DNA from: JAEUHM01 sp964538625
Lineage (GTDB): Bacteria > Verrucomicrobiota > Verrucomicrobiia > Verrucomicrobiales > Verrucomicrobiaceae
DNA: 64,000 nt
Assembly (NCBI GenBank): GCA_964538625.1
Contig: CAZIGH010000020.1
Coordinates: 1 to 64,000, forward strand
Direction of reading: 5' to 3'
Part shown: piece after piece, positions 16,620 through 25,688 of the stretch
Layout of the letters: every line of letters starts with the position of its first letter
Position numbering within the stretch: the stretch's first letter is position 1
Position numbers and translations under genes: made by a program
The notes under the pieces: model-generated
Databases searched by the model: none
Seen by the model: only the letters and a program-made list of their open reading frames with translations
Told to the model about the DNA's origin: nothing

Positions 16620-19241
16620 ATGTCCGACCCCAACACCCGCCCCATCTCCGTAGCCGACGAAGTCAAATATTCCTTCCTCGACTACTCCATGTCCGTCATC
16701 ATCTCGCGTGCCCTGCCTGATGTGCGGGACGGACTCAAGCCCTCGCAGCGCCGTATCCTCTACGCCATGCACGAGCTGGGCCTCTATCCGCCCAAGAAGC
16801 ACGTGAAGTGTGCCAAGATCGCCGGGGACACCTCGGGTAACTACCACCCGCACGGTGAGGCCGTCATTTACCCCACGCTCGTTCACATGGGCCAAGAGTG
16901 GGCCATGCGGGAGACTTTGATCGATCCCCAGGGAAACTTCGGTTCAGTGGAAGGTGATCCGCCCGCAGCCATGCGTTACACCGAGGCTCGCATGACCCAC
17001 CTCGGTGGTTCGCTCATGCAGGACATGGACAAGGACACTGTCGATTTTGTGCCGAACTACGACGAGCGTCTGACTGAGCCGACCGTTTTTCCGGCAGCCT
17101 TTCCGAACCTCATTGTCAACGGCGGCACCGGCATCGCCGTGGGTATGGCCACCAACATGCCGCCGCATAACCTCGGTGAGGTGGTGGATGCTGTTTGTGC
17201 CCAGATTGACAACCCAGCCATCACCACGGCGGAAATCATGGCACACATCAAAGGGCCGGACTTCCCCACAGGCTGCACCATCATGGGCACCAACGGCATC
17301 CGCGACTACATGGAGACCGGTCGCGGCTCCGTGCGCATCCGCGGGCAGGCTGAGATCGTGGAAAATGGCAACCGGGAGCAAATCGTCATCACGGAAATCC
17401 CGTTCAACGTCAATCGCGCCGACCTTGAAAAAAAGATCGCCGATCTCGCCAACGAAAAGATCATCCCCGAAATCAGCGGCATTCGAAACGAGTCGGACGA
17501 GAGCACGCGCCTGGTCATCGACCTCAAGAAAGATGCCCGTCCCCAGGTGGTGCTGAACAATCTCTACAAGCACACCGAGTTGGAGTCATCCTTTAGCGTG
17601 CACATGCTTGCCATTGATGGCAACCGCCCGCGCGTCTTCAGTATGAAGGACGCCATCGCCTGCTACATCGAGCACCGGCGGGAAGTCATCATCCGCCGCA
17701 CCCGCTTTCTGCTTGGCAAGGCGGAAGTGCAGGCGGAGAAGCTGGAGGCATTCCTCCTCGCCCTTAGCCACTTGGATGACTTCATCAGAATCATCCGTGA
17801 CAGCCGCACTCGAGACGAGGCGCGCGCAGGACTGAAGGCTTACACCTTCAGTGTCAGCACCGCAGAGCAGCTTGGCATACTCATTCGCAGCCAGCCCAGC
17901 ATCCAGGGAGACCGCTATGTCTTTACGGACAAGCAGGTGGACGACATTCTGGAACTGCGCCTCTACCAGCTCACCGGAATGGAGCGGGACAAGGTCAAGG
18001 CGGAGTACGACGCCATCCTGGCCACCATCAAGGACCTCCTGGACATCCTGGCCAACGAGCACCGCGTGCTTACCATCATCAAAGACGAACTGCACGTCAT
18101 CAAAGCAAAGCACGCCACGCCACGCCTCACCCGCATCGAGGCCGTGGAGGGAGAAATCCAGAGCGTGGACCTCATCCCCAACGAGCCTGCCATCGTCACC
18201 ATGACCCACCTCGGCAGCATCAAGCGCACACCCACTGCGGAGTATCGCTTGCAAGGCCGTGGAGGAAAAGGATTGAAGGGCATGGAAACCCGGGAAGCGC
18301 AGACAGAGGATGATACCAACGACTTCGTAGAGCATCTCTTCAGCGCGCACCTGCACGACTTCCTGCTGTTCTTCACCAATACCGGACGCATGTATGTGGA
18401 GCGCGTCTATCAGCTCCCGCAGGCTACCCGCACCGGGAAAGGACGCAGCATCAAAAACATCCTCAACCTCCGCCCGGAAGAGAAAATCGCCAGCGTACTC
18501 ATCCTCAAAGCTAAAGGCGCAGAAGATGAAGCCATGTGGGCGGCGGACCGCTACGTGCTCTTCGTCACCAAAGACGGCACCATCAAGAAAACCGCGCTCG
18601 AAGAGTTCAAAAACTACCGCAGGGACGGCATCATCGCCATCAAGCTTGATGAAGGCAACCAGCTCGTGGACGTGGTCCTCACGGATGGAACCAAGGAAGT
18701 CTGTCTGGTTACGCATGAGGGCATGTGCGTTCGCTTCCATGAAACCGGTGAGGATCCTTCATCGCCCAACCTCCGCCCCATTGGACGAAACACTGCCGGA
18801 GTGCGTGGTGTCATGCTTGATGCAGATGACTTCGTGGTCAGCGGTGTCACCAACGACGCAGAGACCATGTTGCTTGTGGTCAGTGAGAATGGCCTCGGCA
18901 AGCGCACCCCGTTTGAAGAATACCGCATGACAAACCGCGGTACTAAAGGCGTCATCACCATGAACGTCACGGACAAGACCGGGAAGGTGGTGGCAGCGCT
19001 CGCTGTGAAAGATACAGAGGAACTCATGCTCATGACCAGCAAAGGCCAGAGCGTTCGCATCAAGGTCAAAGAAATCCGCGAGACGGGACGCAACGCACAA
19101 GGTGTCAAGCTGATGACGCTCAAGGATGGTGAGTTCATTCAAGACGTTGCCCTCGTGGCGGCAGACGAAGCCGAAGAAGCCGTAGAAAGTGCAGAGAGCG
19201 TGGAGCCTCAAGGTCCCGGTGACGGGCCCCAGTCTTCATGA
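16620..19241 (+). CDS. gyrA: DNA gyrase subunit A
   Basis: This 873-residue protein is the DNA-breaking subunit of gyrase. The winged-helix region begins SVIISRALPDVRDGLKPSQR. The catalytic tyrosine is Y120 in AAMRYTEARM, equivalent to E. coli Y122. The quinolone-binding helix reads HPHGEAVIYPTL, which places Ala81 at the E. coli Ser83 position and Pro85 at the Asp87 position. The C-terminal beta-pinwheel carries the GyrA box as QGRGGKGLKGM, which argues for gyrase rather than topoisomerase IV. The protein ends in an acidic tail (about residues 850-873). The ATG at 16620 opens with the conserved core nearby and there is no plausible alternative. Confidence 0.98.
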   Translation: MSDPNTRPISVADEVKYSFLDYSMSVIISRALPDVRDGLKPSQRRILYAMHELGLYPPKKHVKCAKIAGDTSGNYHPHGEAVIYPTLVHMGQEWAMRETLIDPQGNFGSVEGDPPAAMRYTEARMTHLGGSLMQDMDKDTVDFVPNYDERLTEPTVFPAAFPNLIVNGGTGIAVGMATNMPPHNLGEVVDAVCAQIDNPAITTAEIMAHIKGPDFPTGCTIMGTNGIRDYMETGRGSVRIRGQAEIVENGNREQIVITEIPFNVNRADLEKKIADLANEKIIPEISGIRNESDESTRLVIDLKKDARPQVVLNNLYKHTELESSFSVHMLAIDGNRPRVFSMKDAIACYIEHRREVIIRRTRFLLGKAEVQAEKLEAFLLALSHLDDFIRIIRDSRTRDEARAGLKAYTFSVSTAEQLGILIRSQPSIQGDRYVFTDKQVDDILELRLYQLTGMERDKVKAEYDAILATIKDLLDILANEHRVLTIIKDELHVIKAKHATPRLTRIEAVEGEIQSVDLIPNEPAIVTMTHLGSIKRTPTAEYRLQGRGGKGLKGMETREAQTEDDTNDFVEHLFSAHLHDFLLFFTNTGRMYVERVYQLPQATRTGKGRSIKNILNLRPEEKIASVLILKAKGAEDEAMWAADRYVLFVTKDGTIKKTALEEFKNYRRDGIIAIKLDEGNQLVDVVLTDGTKEVCLVTHEGMCVRFHETGEDPSSPNLRPIGRNTAGVRGVMLDADDFVVSGVTNDAETMLLVVSENGLGKRTPFEEYRMTNRGTKGVITMNVTDKTGKVVAALAVKDTEELMLMTSKGQSVRIKVKEIRETGRNAQGVKLMTLKDGEFIQDVALVAADEAEEAVESAESVEPQGPGDGPQSS

Positions 19242-19532
19242 AGACCACCAGCTTCCGCTGAGTGCCACAAGCGATGTTCAGGGCGCAAAGACTACGCCCC
19301 AGCACGGGTGGAGTTCCCCCAGCCGCGCGGCTTTTGAGTCTTAGCTCTTGGCTTCGGTTCAGCAGCCATCTTTGGCGGGCGGGCTATGCTTGATTGATCA
19401 GGTTCGACTGTCATTCCCGCCAAGACATGACAATGCTAATGTTGCAACGTGACGACAAGAGCATGGTCTGAGCAGCATCCTGCATCCGCAGTCTTGTCTC
19501 ACTCAGCGAGTGCCCTTAGCCACACCTTCATC
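19242..19532. other. Intergenic stretch downstream of gyrA
   Basis: There are 291 bp between gyrA and the next start. The frame of the next gene is open from 19449, but the added residues precede the signal peptide and look non-coding. A short GC palindrome followed by four T residues (19321-19336) could be a weak gyrA terminator, but it has essentially no loop. Nothing else is evident. Confidence 0.5.
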
Positions 19533-22500
19533 ATGAAGTTTTTCCACACCATCTTGACCGCGCTGGTGTCAGTATGCCTGCAGTGCCAGGCTGCACCGAG
19601 AGAATCCCTTCCACTGGATGCGCCTGAATGGCCGCTGAACTATCGACTGCATCTCGAAGGACCTGCAAAGGTCAAGCTGTGTGAGCAGTTGACGCTCACG
19701 CTTGAAGCAGGTGGTCCGCATGACATCGCCGTGGAGCATCCGCCAAAGGGAGCGCCTGTCCTCCGTGTTTGGAGCGCCGGAAAAATGGTGCGCGGACCTG
19801 AGGAGGTGCCCGCCTTGGCACAGACGGGCGCTGAGGACTTCGCGGACGCAGACCTGGATCTGAGTAGCGATTTCACGGCTATGGTTGCGTTTGAAACCAC
19901 AGGCCAGGGCACGCTCTTCTCAAAGTGTGCCCCATCTGGTAAGTGGTCCCGAGATGCCAAAGCGCTCTTCATTCGCGGCGGCAGACTGGTTTACGACATT
20001 GGCTGGCTGGGGGCCATGAACTCAGGGGTGCGAGTGAATGATGGTAAGCCCCACACAGCAGTGCTTAGCGTCAGCAGCGGCATTGCGAAGCTGTGGCTGG
20101 ATGGCAGAGAGATCGCCCAGAAAGCCAGCTTCACCAAACCGGATCAAGAGGGGCATGTCTTCAAAGTGGGGCGTGCTGCGCCAAACTTTGGCGGAGAGTT
20201 CACCAATGGCAAAATCAGTGTGGTCAAGGTGTGGAAGCGTGCGTTGCCCAAAGATGAGATTGCACTACTGTTCAAGGATGGAGGCGCGGGGGCAAACACA
20301 CCGGACTTCAACCATAGACCAAAGGGCACCGGCAGACCGTTGGTGGAGGGCGGTAAAGGCTGGGTCCAGGCGCTGGAGCGCAGTGATCATGCCCAGATCG
20401 TGGCAGGCTGGAACAAAGAGACCATGAAGGAAGGGGAGACGATTTACAAAACGCTTTGTGTCGTATGCCACGGGACCATACGGCAGCCTGGTTCTCTGCC
20501 CACGGCACTGAGGTTTGCTGAAGGCCAGTTCAAGAACGGCAGTGATCCCTTCTCAATGTATCTGACGCTCACCAAGGGCTTCGGGCAGATGGTGCCGCAG
20601 CCCCAATACACCACGGCGCAAAAGTATGCGGTCATTCACTACATCCGTGAGACCTTCCTGCGCCCGCACAATCCGTCCCAGCTGGCGGACTTCGATCTTG
20701 CGGAGTTGCCGTTTGGTTTGGCGCGCGGAGAGGCGGAAGTCGTTGATACCACGCTGCCCCATTATCAGCGCATGGAACTTGGCAACGCGCTCTTCTGGAC
20801 ACTGGAGGTGGCAGCGGAGAACATCGCTCAAAAAGGCATCGCTATCCGTCTGGACGAGGGGCCTGGGGGAGTGACGAAGGGCCGGGCCTGGATGGTTTAT
20901 GATCATGACACGATGCGCGTCGCTGCTGCCAGCACCGGTGCGTTTGTGGACTGGAAAGGCATTGCATTCGATGGCAGCCACGGAACGCACACGAGCTTGA
21001 TCGGAGAGAAACATTTTGTACTGCCAGCTGAACCAGGATGGGGCATTGGTGAAGATGGATTTGGCGATACTCGCCAAGTGGCAAAGGATGGAAAGAAGTA
21101 CGGGCCGGTGCCCGGGTTGCGATTTCTTGGGCTCTACAAGCACCAGAATCAGAGCGTGGTGGCCGCAAACATCGATGGCACTCGCGTACTCGAGTCGCCT
21201 TCGTGGATAGATTATGGCACGACGCCGGTTTTCGTGCGCACCCTGAATGTGGGTGATTCCAAGCAGACTCTGTGGCTGCGTGTAGCCCCTGCCACCTTGA
21301 ACGTCGTGTTGCTCGGAGATGGCAGGCTCACGAAGGAAGGTGAGTTTTGGTACGCCAAATTGGGGTCGAAAGCAAAGTCACGTATCTTCATTTCACGAGT
21401 CGATAACGCCTCTCTTGAAACAATGGCAAAGACCTTCACTGCGCCTCTGAATCTGGAGCTACTGACAGAAGGCGGACCCGCGCAATGGCCACAATCGGTA
21501 ACTACCACTTCCGTTGCAGGCAAGGAAGATGCGGCTTTCATAGCGGATAACTTTCCACTGCCGGTGGACAATCCCTTCCAAAGCTGGATGCGCCCCGGCG
21601 GGTTTGATTTCACTCCGGATGGGAAGGCTGCGGTAGTGGCCATGTGGAACGGGGATGTCTGGCGTGTCGAGGGCGTGATGGATAAAGCTCCTGCCGCGCT
21701 GACTTGGCGCCGGATTGCAAGCGGACTGCATCAGCCCCTGGGGGTGAAGTACCGCAAAGGTGAGTTGTTCGTGCTTTGCCGGGATCAGCTCGCCAAACTC
21801 GTTGATTTGAATGCGGACGGAGAGACGGACTTCATCGAGTGCTTTAATGATGATGCGCAGGTGACCGAGCACTTCCATGAGTTTGCTATGGGTTTGCAGA
21901 CAGATGCGGAAGGGAACTTCTACTATGCCAAGTCCGGTCGCCATGCTCTGGACAGCGTGGTTCCACAGCACGGCACGCTGCTGAAGATCCGCGCCGATGG
22001 GTCGAGCACCGAAGTGCTGGCTACCGGTTTCAGAGCGGCTAATGGAGTCTGTCTAAATGAGGACGGCACCTTCTTTGTTACTGACCAAGAGGGCTACTGG
22101 ACGCCGAAGAACCGCATCAATCGGGTGAAGGTGGGCGGATTTTACGGAAACATGTATGGCTACACGGATGTCACAGATGAATCTGACTCCGCAATGGAGC
22201 AGCCGATGGTATGGATCACCAACGACAAGGATCGGAGTCCGGCTGAACTGGTCTGGGTGCCGAAGAACGCGTGGGGCAATCTCGGCGGCTCGTTGCTCAA
22301 CCTTAGCTATGGAACGGGAAGAGTGTTCATCGTGCCGCATGAGGAGGTGAACGGGCAGTGGCAAGGGGCGGTGTGCGAACTTCCCATGCCCGCGTTTGAG
22401 ACCGGGATCATGCGTGGTCGATTTGGCAATGATGGGGCGCTTTATACGTGTGGCATGTTCGCATGGGCTGGAAATGCGACTTCGCCGGGCGGGTTTCATC

Positions 22501-22832
22501 GCATCCGCCGCAGTGAAATCCCTGCCAACGTCCCGCTGCATGTAAAGGCGAGAACAGGGAGCATCAGCGTCACGTTCAGTGACCCAGTCAGTGACACGAA
22601 GTGTAGCATGAAGGTGTGGTCACTGAAGCGCACAAAGAACTATGGGTCCCAGCACTACGACGAGCACGAACTCGCCATCCGCGCAGTGACAAAAAGCGAA
22701 GATGGAAAGACGGTCACTCTGGACATTCCGGACCTGGCTCCAACTTGGTGCTATGAGTTGCGAATCGGTGGTTCGGTGCTCCATGGGACGATACATTCTC
22801 TGGCTGGCAGCAGCACTGGAGCGGGAGAGTGA
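19533..22832 (+). CDS. Secreted LamG / cytochrome c / beta-propeller protein (DUF6797-like)
   Basis: This 1099-residue exported protein starts with a signal peptide (MKFFHTILTALVSVCLQCQA), which fixes the ATG at 19533. About residues 95-235 form a LamG/concanavalin-like domain (LSSDFTAMVAFETTGQGTLF and KLWLDGREIAQKA). A class I cytochrome c domain follows with the haem motif CVVCH (C309, C312, H313) and FGQMVPQPQY, which probably supplies the axial Met. The middle (about 390-640) is a DUF6797-type region. The C-terminal half is a soluble sugar-dehydrogenase-like propeller (GLHQPLGVKYRKGELFVLCR, RAANGVCLNEDGTFFVTDQE). Such proteins are frequent in Verrucomicrobiota and Planctomycetota and probably oxidise a carbohydrate in the periplasm; the substrate is unknown. 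Its stop lies a few bases before the serine dehydratase gene. Confidence 0.85.
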   Translation: MKFFHTILTALVSVCLQCQAAPRESLPLDAPEWPLNYRLHLEGPAKVKLCEQLTLTLEAGGPHDIAVEHPPKGAPVLRVWSAGKMVRGPEEVPALAQTGAEDFADADLDLSSDFTAMVAFETTGQGTLFSKCAPSGKWSRDAKALFIRGGRLVYDIGWLGAMNSGVRVNDGKPHTAVLSVSSGIAKLWLDGREIAQKASFTKPDQEGHVFKVGRAAPNFGGEFTNGKISVVKVWKRALPKDEIALLFKDGGAGANTPDFNHRPKGTGRPLVEGGKGWVQALERSDHAQIVAGWNKETMKEGETIYKTLCVVCHGTIRQPGSLPTALRFAEGQFKNGSDPFSMYLTLTKGFGQMVPQPQYTTAQKYAVIHYIRETFLRPHNPSQLADFDLAELPFGLARGEAEVVDTTLPHYQRMELGNALFWTLEVAAENIAQKGIAIRLDEGPGGVTKGRAWMVYDHDTMRVAAASTGAFVDWKGIAFDGSHGTHTSLIGEKHFVLPAEPGWGIGEDGFGDTRQVAKDGKKYGPVPGLRFLGLYKHQNQSVVAANIDGTRVLESPSWIDYGTTPVFVRTLNVGDSKQTLWLRVAPATLNVVLLGDGRLTKEGEFWYAKLGSKAKSRIFISRVDNASLETMAKTFTAPLNLELLTEGGPAQWPQSVTTTSVAGKEDAAFIADNFPLPVDNPFQSWMRPGGFDFTPDGKAAVVAMWNGDVWRVEGVMDKAPAALTWRRIASGLHQPLGVKYRKGELFVLCRDQLAKLVDLNADGETDFIECFNDDAQVTEHFHEFAMGLQTDAEGNFYYAKSGRHALDSVVPQHGTLLKIRADGSSTEVLATGFRAANGVCLNEDGTFFVTDQEGYWTPKNRINRVKVGGFYGNMYGYTDVTDESDSAMEQPMVWITNDKDRSPAELVWVPKNAWGNLGGSLLNLSYGTGRVFIVPHEEVNGQWQGAVCELPMPAFETGIMRGRFGNDGALYTCGMFAWAGNATSPGGFHRIRRSEIPANVPLHVKARTGSISVTFSDPVSDTKCSMKVWSLKRTKNYGSQHYDEHELAIRAVTKSEDGKTVTLDIPDLAPTWCYELRIGGSVLHGTIHSLAGSSTGAGE

Positions 22833-22862
22833 GCAGCCTTGTTGAATAATGGGATTGATCTC

Positions 22863-24332
22863 ATGACTCCAGTCTCCATCTTCAATGACGTGATAGGTCC
22901 GGTGATGAGAGGACCCTCAAGCTCCCATTGCGCAGCGGCTCTCCGCATCGGCAGACTGGCCAGGGATTTGATGGGAGGGAACATGGAGGAGGTGCTTGTG
23001 GAGTTCGATCGCCTCGGCTCTCTTCCGGCCACGCACGAGAGCCAGGGTAGCGACATGGGGTTGTTCGGAGGTCTGCTTGGCTGGGAGGCGGACGATGAGC
23101 GCCTCCCACACTCTGCTGTGGCGCTCGCAGAGGCGGGAGTCCGGCTGCGTTTTCATACGGTGGATGTGGGTGATCCCCACCCGAACACCTACAGGCTCAC
23201 TCTGAAAAACGCTGGTGAAACGCACTCACTTGTGGCCGTTTCCACCGGGGGCGGCATGATTGAGGTGGTGGAACTGGATGGTATGGAGGTGAGCTTGGAC
23301 GGCGGCTCCGAGGTGCCTTTACAGAGAGGTGACAACGGGACACTGCGCCTTTGCGGGGAGGGAGAAGAGGACGCAGCGGTTAGGATGCTGTCGCGGGTGC
23401 TTCCGGTTCCATCGCGAAAGGGCGTGGAGGTTCCCTTCACCAGCTGTGCCCAAATGCTGGCGCGTGACGCCGACAGGCATACGCCCCTGTGGGAGCTTGC
23501 AGTGCAGTACGAAGCGGTGAGGTCCGGATTCTCAGCAGAGGAGATCATCAGTCGAATGGAGGTCATCGTTCGCATCCTCAGGAAGTCCATTGACCAGGGT
23601 ATTGCTGGAACGAGTTACGAAGACCGGGTGCTGCATCACCAGAGCGGGCGATTTGCCGAGCAGATGAAAGCGGGCCGTCTTCTTGATGGTGGTGCATTGA
23701 ACCAGATGATCCTGTACGTCACCGCTCTGATGGAGGTGAAGAGCAGCATGGGTGTCATCGTGGCCGCGCCGACGGCGGGGGCTTGTGCGGCGCTGCCCGG
23801 AGCGGTGATCGCTATGGCCGAAGTGATGGGAAAAGGGCCGCGTGAGATGGCGGAGGCCATGCTTGCTGCGGGAGTGGTGGGAGTGTTTATCGCTACGCGT
23901 TGGACGTTCGCGGCCGAGGTAGGCGGTTGTCAGGCAGAGGGTGGTGCAGCGGCCTGCATGGCTGCCGCAGCGCTGGTGACGCTGGCCGGGGGGACTCGGG
24001 ATGAGGCACTGGCTGCTGCGTCCCTGGCATTCCAGTCCATGTTGGGTCTGATCTGTGATCCCATAGCGAATCGTGTGGAGGCTCCCTGCTTGGGGAAAAA
24101 CGTTATGGCAGCGGCGAATGCACTGTCTTGTGCGAACATGGCCCTTGCTGGTTATGATCCACTCATTCCCTTGGATGAGGTTATAGATGCCGCGAAGTCG
24201 GTGGCTCAGGCCATGCCGCGCGAGCATCGATGCACCTCCTTGGGTGGACTTGCAGTGACGCCGACCTCACTGAAAATCGAAGAAAAACTGCGTGCTGGCA
24301 AGACTTCGCGTTGCGGTGGGTGTGCTTGTTGA
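22863..24332 (+). CDS. sdaA: L-serine ammonia-lyase, iron-sulfur type, single chain
   Basis: This 489-residue protein converts L-serine to pyruvate and ammonia using a [4Fe-4S] cluster. The N-terminal beta domain opens with IFNDVIGPVMRGPSSSH (usual form GPSSSHT). The C-terminal alpha domain has APTAGACAALPGAV and GLICDPIANRVEAPCLGKN, which supplies candidate cluster cysteines, and it ends in RCGGCAC. Both domains are in one chain, as in E. coli SdaA. I use the ATG at 22863. TTG codons at 22839 and 22842 sit behind a GGGAGAG that could act as a ribosome binding site and would add up to eight residues. The previous gene stops at 22832, so the two may be co-transcribed although their functions look unrelated. 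Confidence 0.9.
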   Translation: MTPVSIFNDVIGPVMRGPSSSHCAAALRIGRLARDLMGGNMEEVLVEFDRLGSLPATHESQGSDMGLFGGLLGWEADDERLPHSAVALAEAGVRLRFHTVDVGDPHPNTYRLTLKNAGETHSLVAVSTGGGMIEVVELDGMEVSLDGGSEVPLQRGDNGTLRLCGEGEEDAAVRMLSRVLPVPSRKGVEVPFTSCAQMLARDADRHTPLWELAVQYEAVRSGFSAEEIISRMEVIVRILRKSIDQGIAGTSYEDRVLHHQSGRFAEQMKAGRLLDGGALNQMILYVTALMEVKSSMGVIVAAPTAGACAALPGAVIAMAEVMGKGPREMAEAMLAAGVVGVFIATRWTFAAEVGGCQAEGGAAACMAAAALVTLAGGTRDEALAAASLAFQSMLGLICDPIANRVEAPCLGKNVMAAANALSCANMALAGYDPLIPLDEVIDAAKSVAQAMPREHRCTSLGGLAVTPTSLKIEEKLRAGKTSRCGGCAC

Positions 24333-24525
24333 GGCGTTGGCAAAACGCATCACGGATTCCTAGCCTACCACGGTGCCCGTCAAGGGCGAGCCCACAGCGG
24401 CGTGGACGGCGAGAAGCTGGCCAGGCTGGCTTTCCCATCTATTATTCGAAGGGTATCATCAATGGTGGAGTCAAAGGGGAATGAATGCTGCTTGATTCCG
24501 AACATATAAGGGTTTACCCCTATCC

Positions 24526-25668
24526 ATGGCAATAGGATTCCCTGAAGTGGTTCGAACGGCGCTTGCGAGCAGCTGCTTACTGCTGACATGTCAATGCACC
24601 GAGCAAGCTCCGAGATTGAGTCCGCCAAAAGATGAGCTTTCCCGGAAGGTGGAAGCTCTCACGGGTTCGCATACTCGGATTGTTTGGGCTCAGCATATCA
24701 AAGGCAATGAAGCGGATCCCTTTGCGATTACGGATCGTCTTGTTCTACGGGGTGTGGACACTCGGGATGGAAAAGGAGACCGCGTCATTCTGGCTTCTCC
24801 GGCAAACTACTCGCGCCCCATCCTGTGTCCTGATGGAGAACACATCCTCTTCACGGACAAGAACACCATACGGAAAGGAGACGTTAAGAGTTATAAGCCT
24901 GAGATTTATCTGACGGACTGGAGGGGGAGCAGACCGAAGAAGCTCGGTGAAGGTTATGCAGTGGACGCGTGGAAAGATCCGGTGGGTGGAAGGATCTGGA
25001 TCTATGCGGTAGAGAATCTGAAGACGGGCAAGGCGCTCGCCCTATTTGCGGAACGGCTGATACGCTTTCCTCTGGATAACGCCAAGGCGAGGGAGGTGAT
25101 CTACGAGGGTTCGAAGCTCAGCCCGGACAACATTCAGTTGTCAGCCTGCGGTACGAAGGCGAGTGGCATGGCTCCGTGGCCACATGCCGGCATACTGGAG
25201 TTCAAGGACGAGGACGCCGACTTTTCAAAGACGGGCTTCGGTTGCTGGACCTCCATGGCTCCGGATGAGAGCGGGCTGATGTGGATCATGCAGGGAAACC
25301 ACAGGGAACTGAAGATGCTATCTGATGGGGGAAAGCTGACGTGGCCACTGCGCGTCAACTGTGATCCGCAGATGAAGGATGGCGAAGTGTATCACCCTCG
25401 CTGGAGCAATCACCCACGCATCATCACCGTCACTGGACCCTACTTGAAGCCGAAAGGGGTGAGCGGTTCCGTGGTGAACAAGGGAGGGGCTACCGCAGAT
25501 GTTTACATCGGACGGTTGAGTGACGATGCGAGGAAGGTGGACTCCTGGGTAAGGGTGACCAACAGTGGTCGCGGCGATGCTTATCCCGATGTGTGGGTGA
25601 AAGAGCAGAGCGGGTCAGGACTGGCGGACCGAGGTGCGACTGCGAACAGATGGCTGGCACTGGACTAA
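24526..25668 (+). CDS. Secreted TolB-like propeller protein, function unknown
   Basis: This 380-residue protein has a hydrophobic N-terminal export signal with several cysteines (TALASSCLLLTCQC). It could be a lipoprotein, but no lipobox is clean. The body shows TolB/WD-like beta-propeller strands such as NYSRPILCPDGEHILFTD, SLDR-free loop segments and FGCWTSMAPDESGLMWIM. The YHPRWSNHPRIITVTGPY segment is a pattern I associate with planctomycete/verrucomicrobial propellers of unknown role. It sits 20 bp upstream of an SGNH-like gene and an MBOAT gene on the same strand, which suggests a role in cell-surface polymer modification. The start lacks a good ribosome binding site. Confidence 0.65.
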   Translation: MAIGFPEVVRTALASSCLLLTCQCTEQAPRLSPPKDELSRKVEALTGSHTRIVWAQHIKGNEADPFAITDRLVLRGVDTRDGKGDRVILASPANYSRPILCPDGEHILFTDKNTIRKGDVKSYKPEIYLTDWRGSRPKKLGEGYAVDAWKDPVGGRIWIYAVENLKTGKALALFAERLIRFPLDNAKAREVIYEGSKLSPDNIQLSACGTKASGMAPWPHAGILEFKDEDADFSKTGFGCWTSMAPDESGLMWIMQGNHRELKMLSDGGKLTWPLRVNCDPQMKDGEVYHPRWSNHPRIITVTGPYLKPKGVSGSVVNKGGATADVYIGRLSDDARKVDSWVRVTNSGRGDAYPDVWVKEQSGSGLADRGATANRWLALD

Positions 25669-25688
25669 ACGACTAGGTGGGACACTTG

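Noticed and set aside
17586..18740. 384-residue minus-strand open frame inside gyrA
   Set aside because: It lies wholly opposite gyrA, whose protein is unmistakable. The translation has no recognisable domain; long antisense frames are expected in GC-rich DNA.
19321..19336. Possible gyrA terminator (GC palindrome followed by T residues)
   Set aside because: The palindrome has almost no loop, so the effective stem is short; only four T residues follow.
24334..24350. Hairpin after the serine dehydratase gene (GCGTT...AACGC)
   Set aside because: Short stem and no following T tract.
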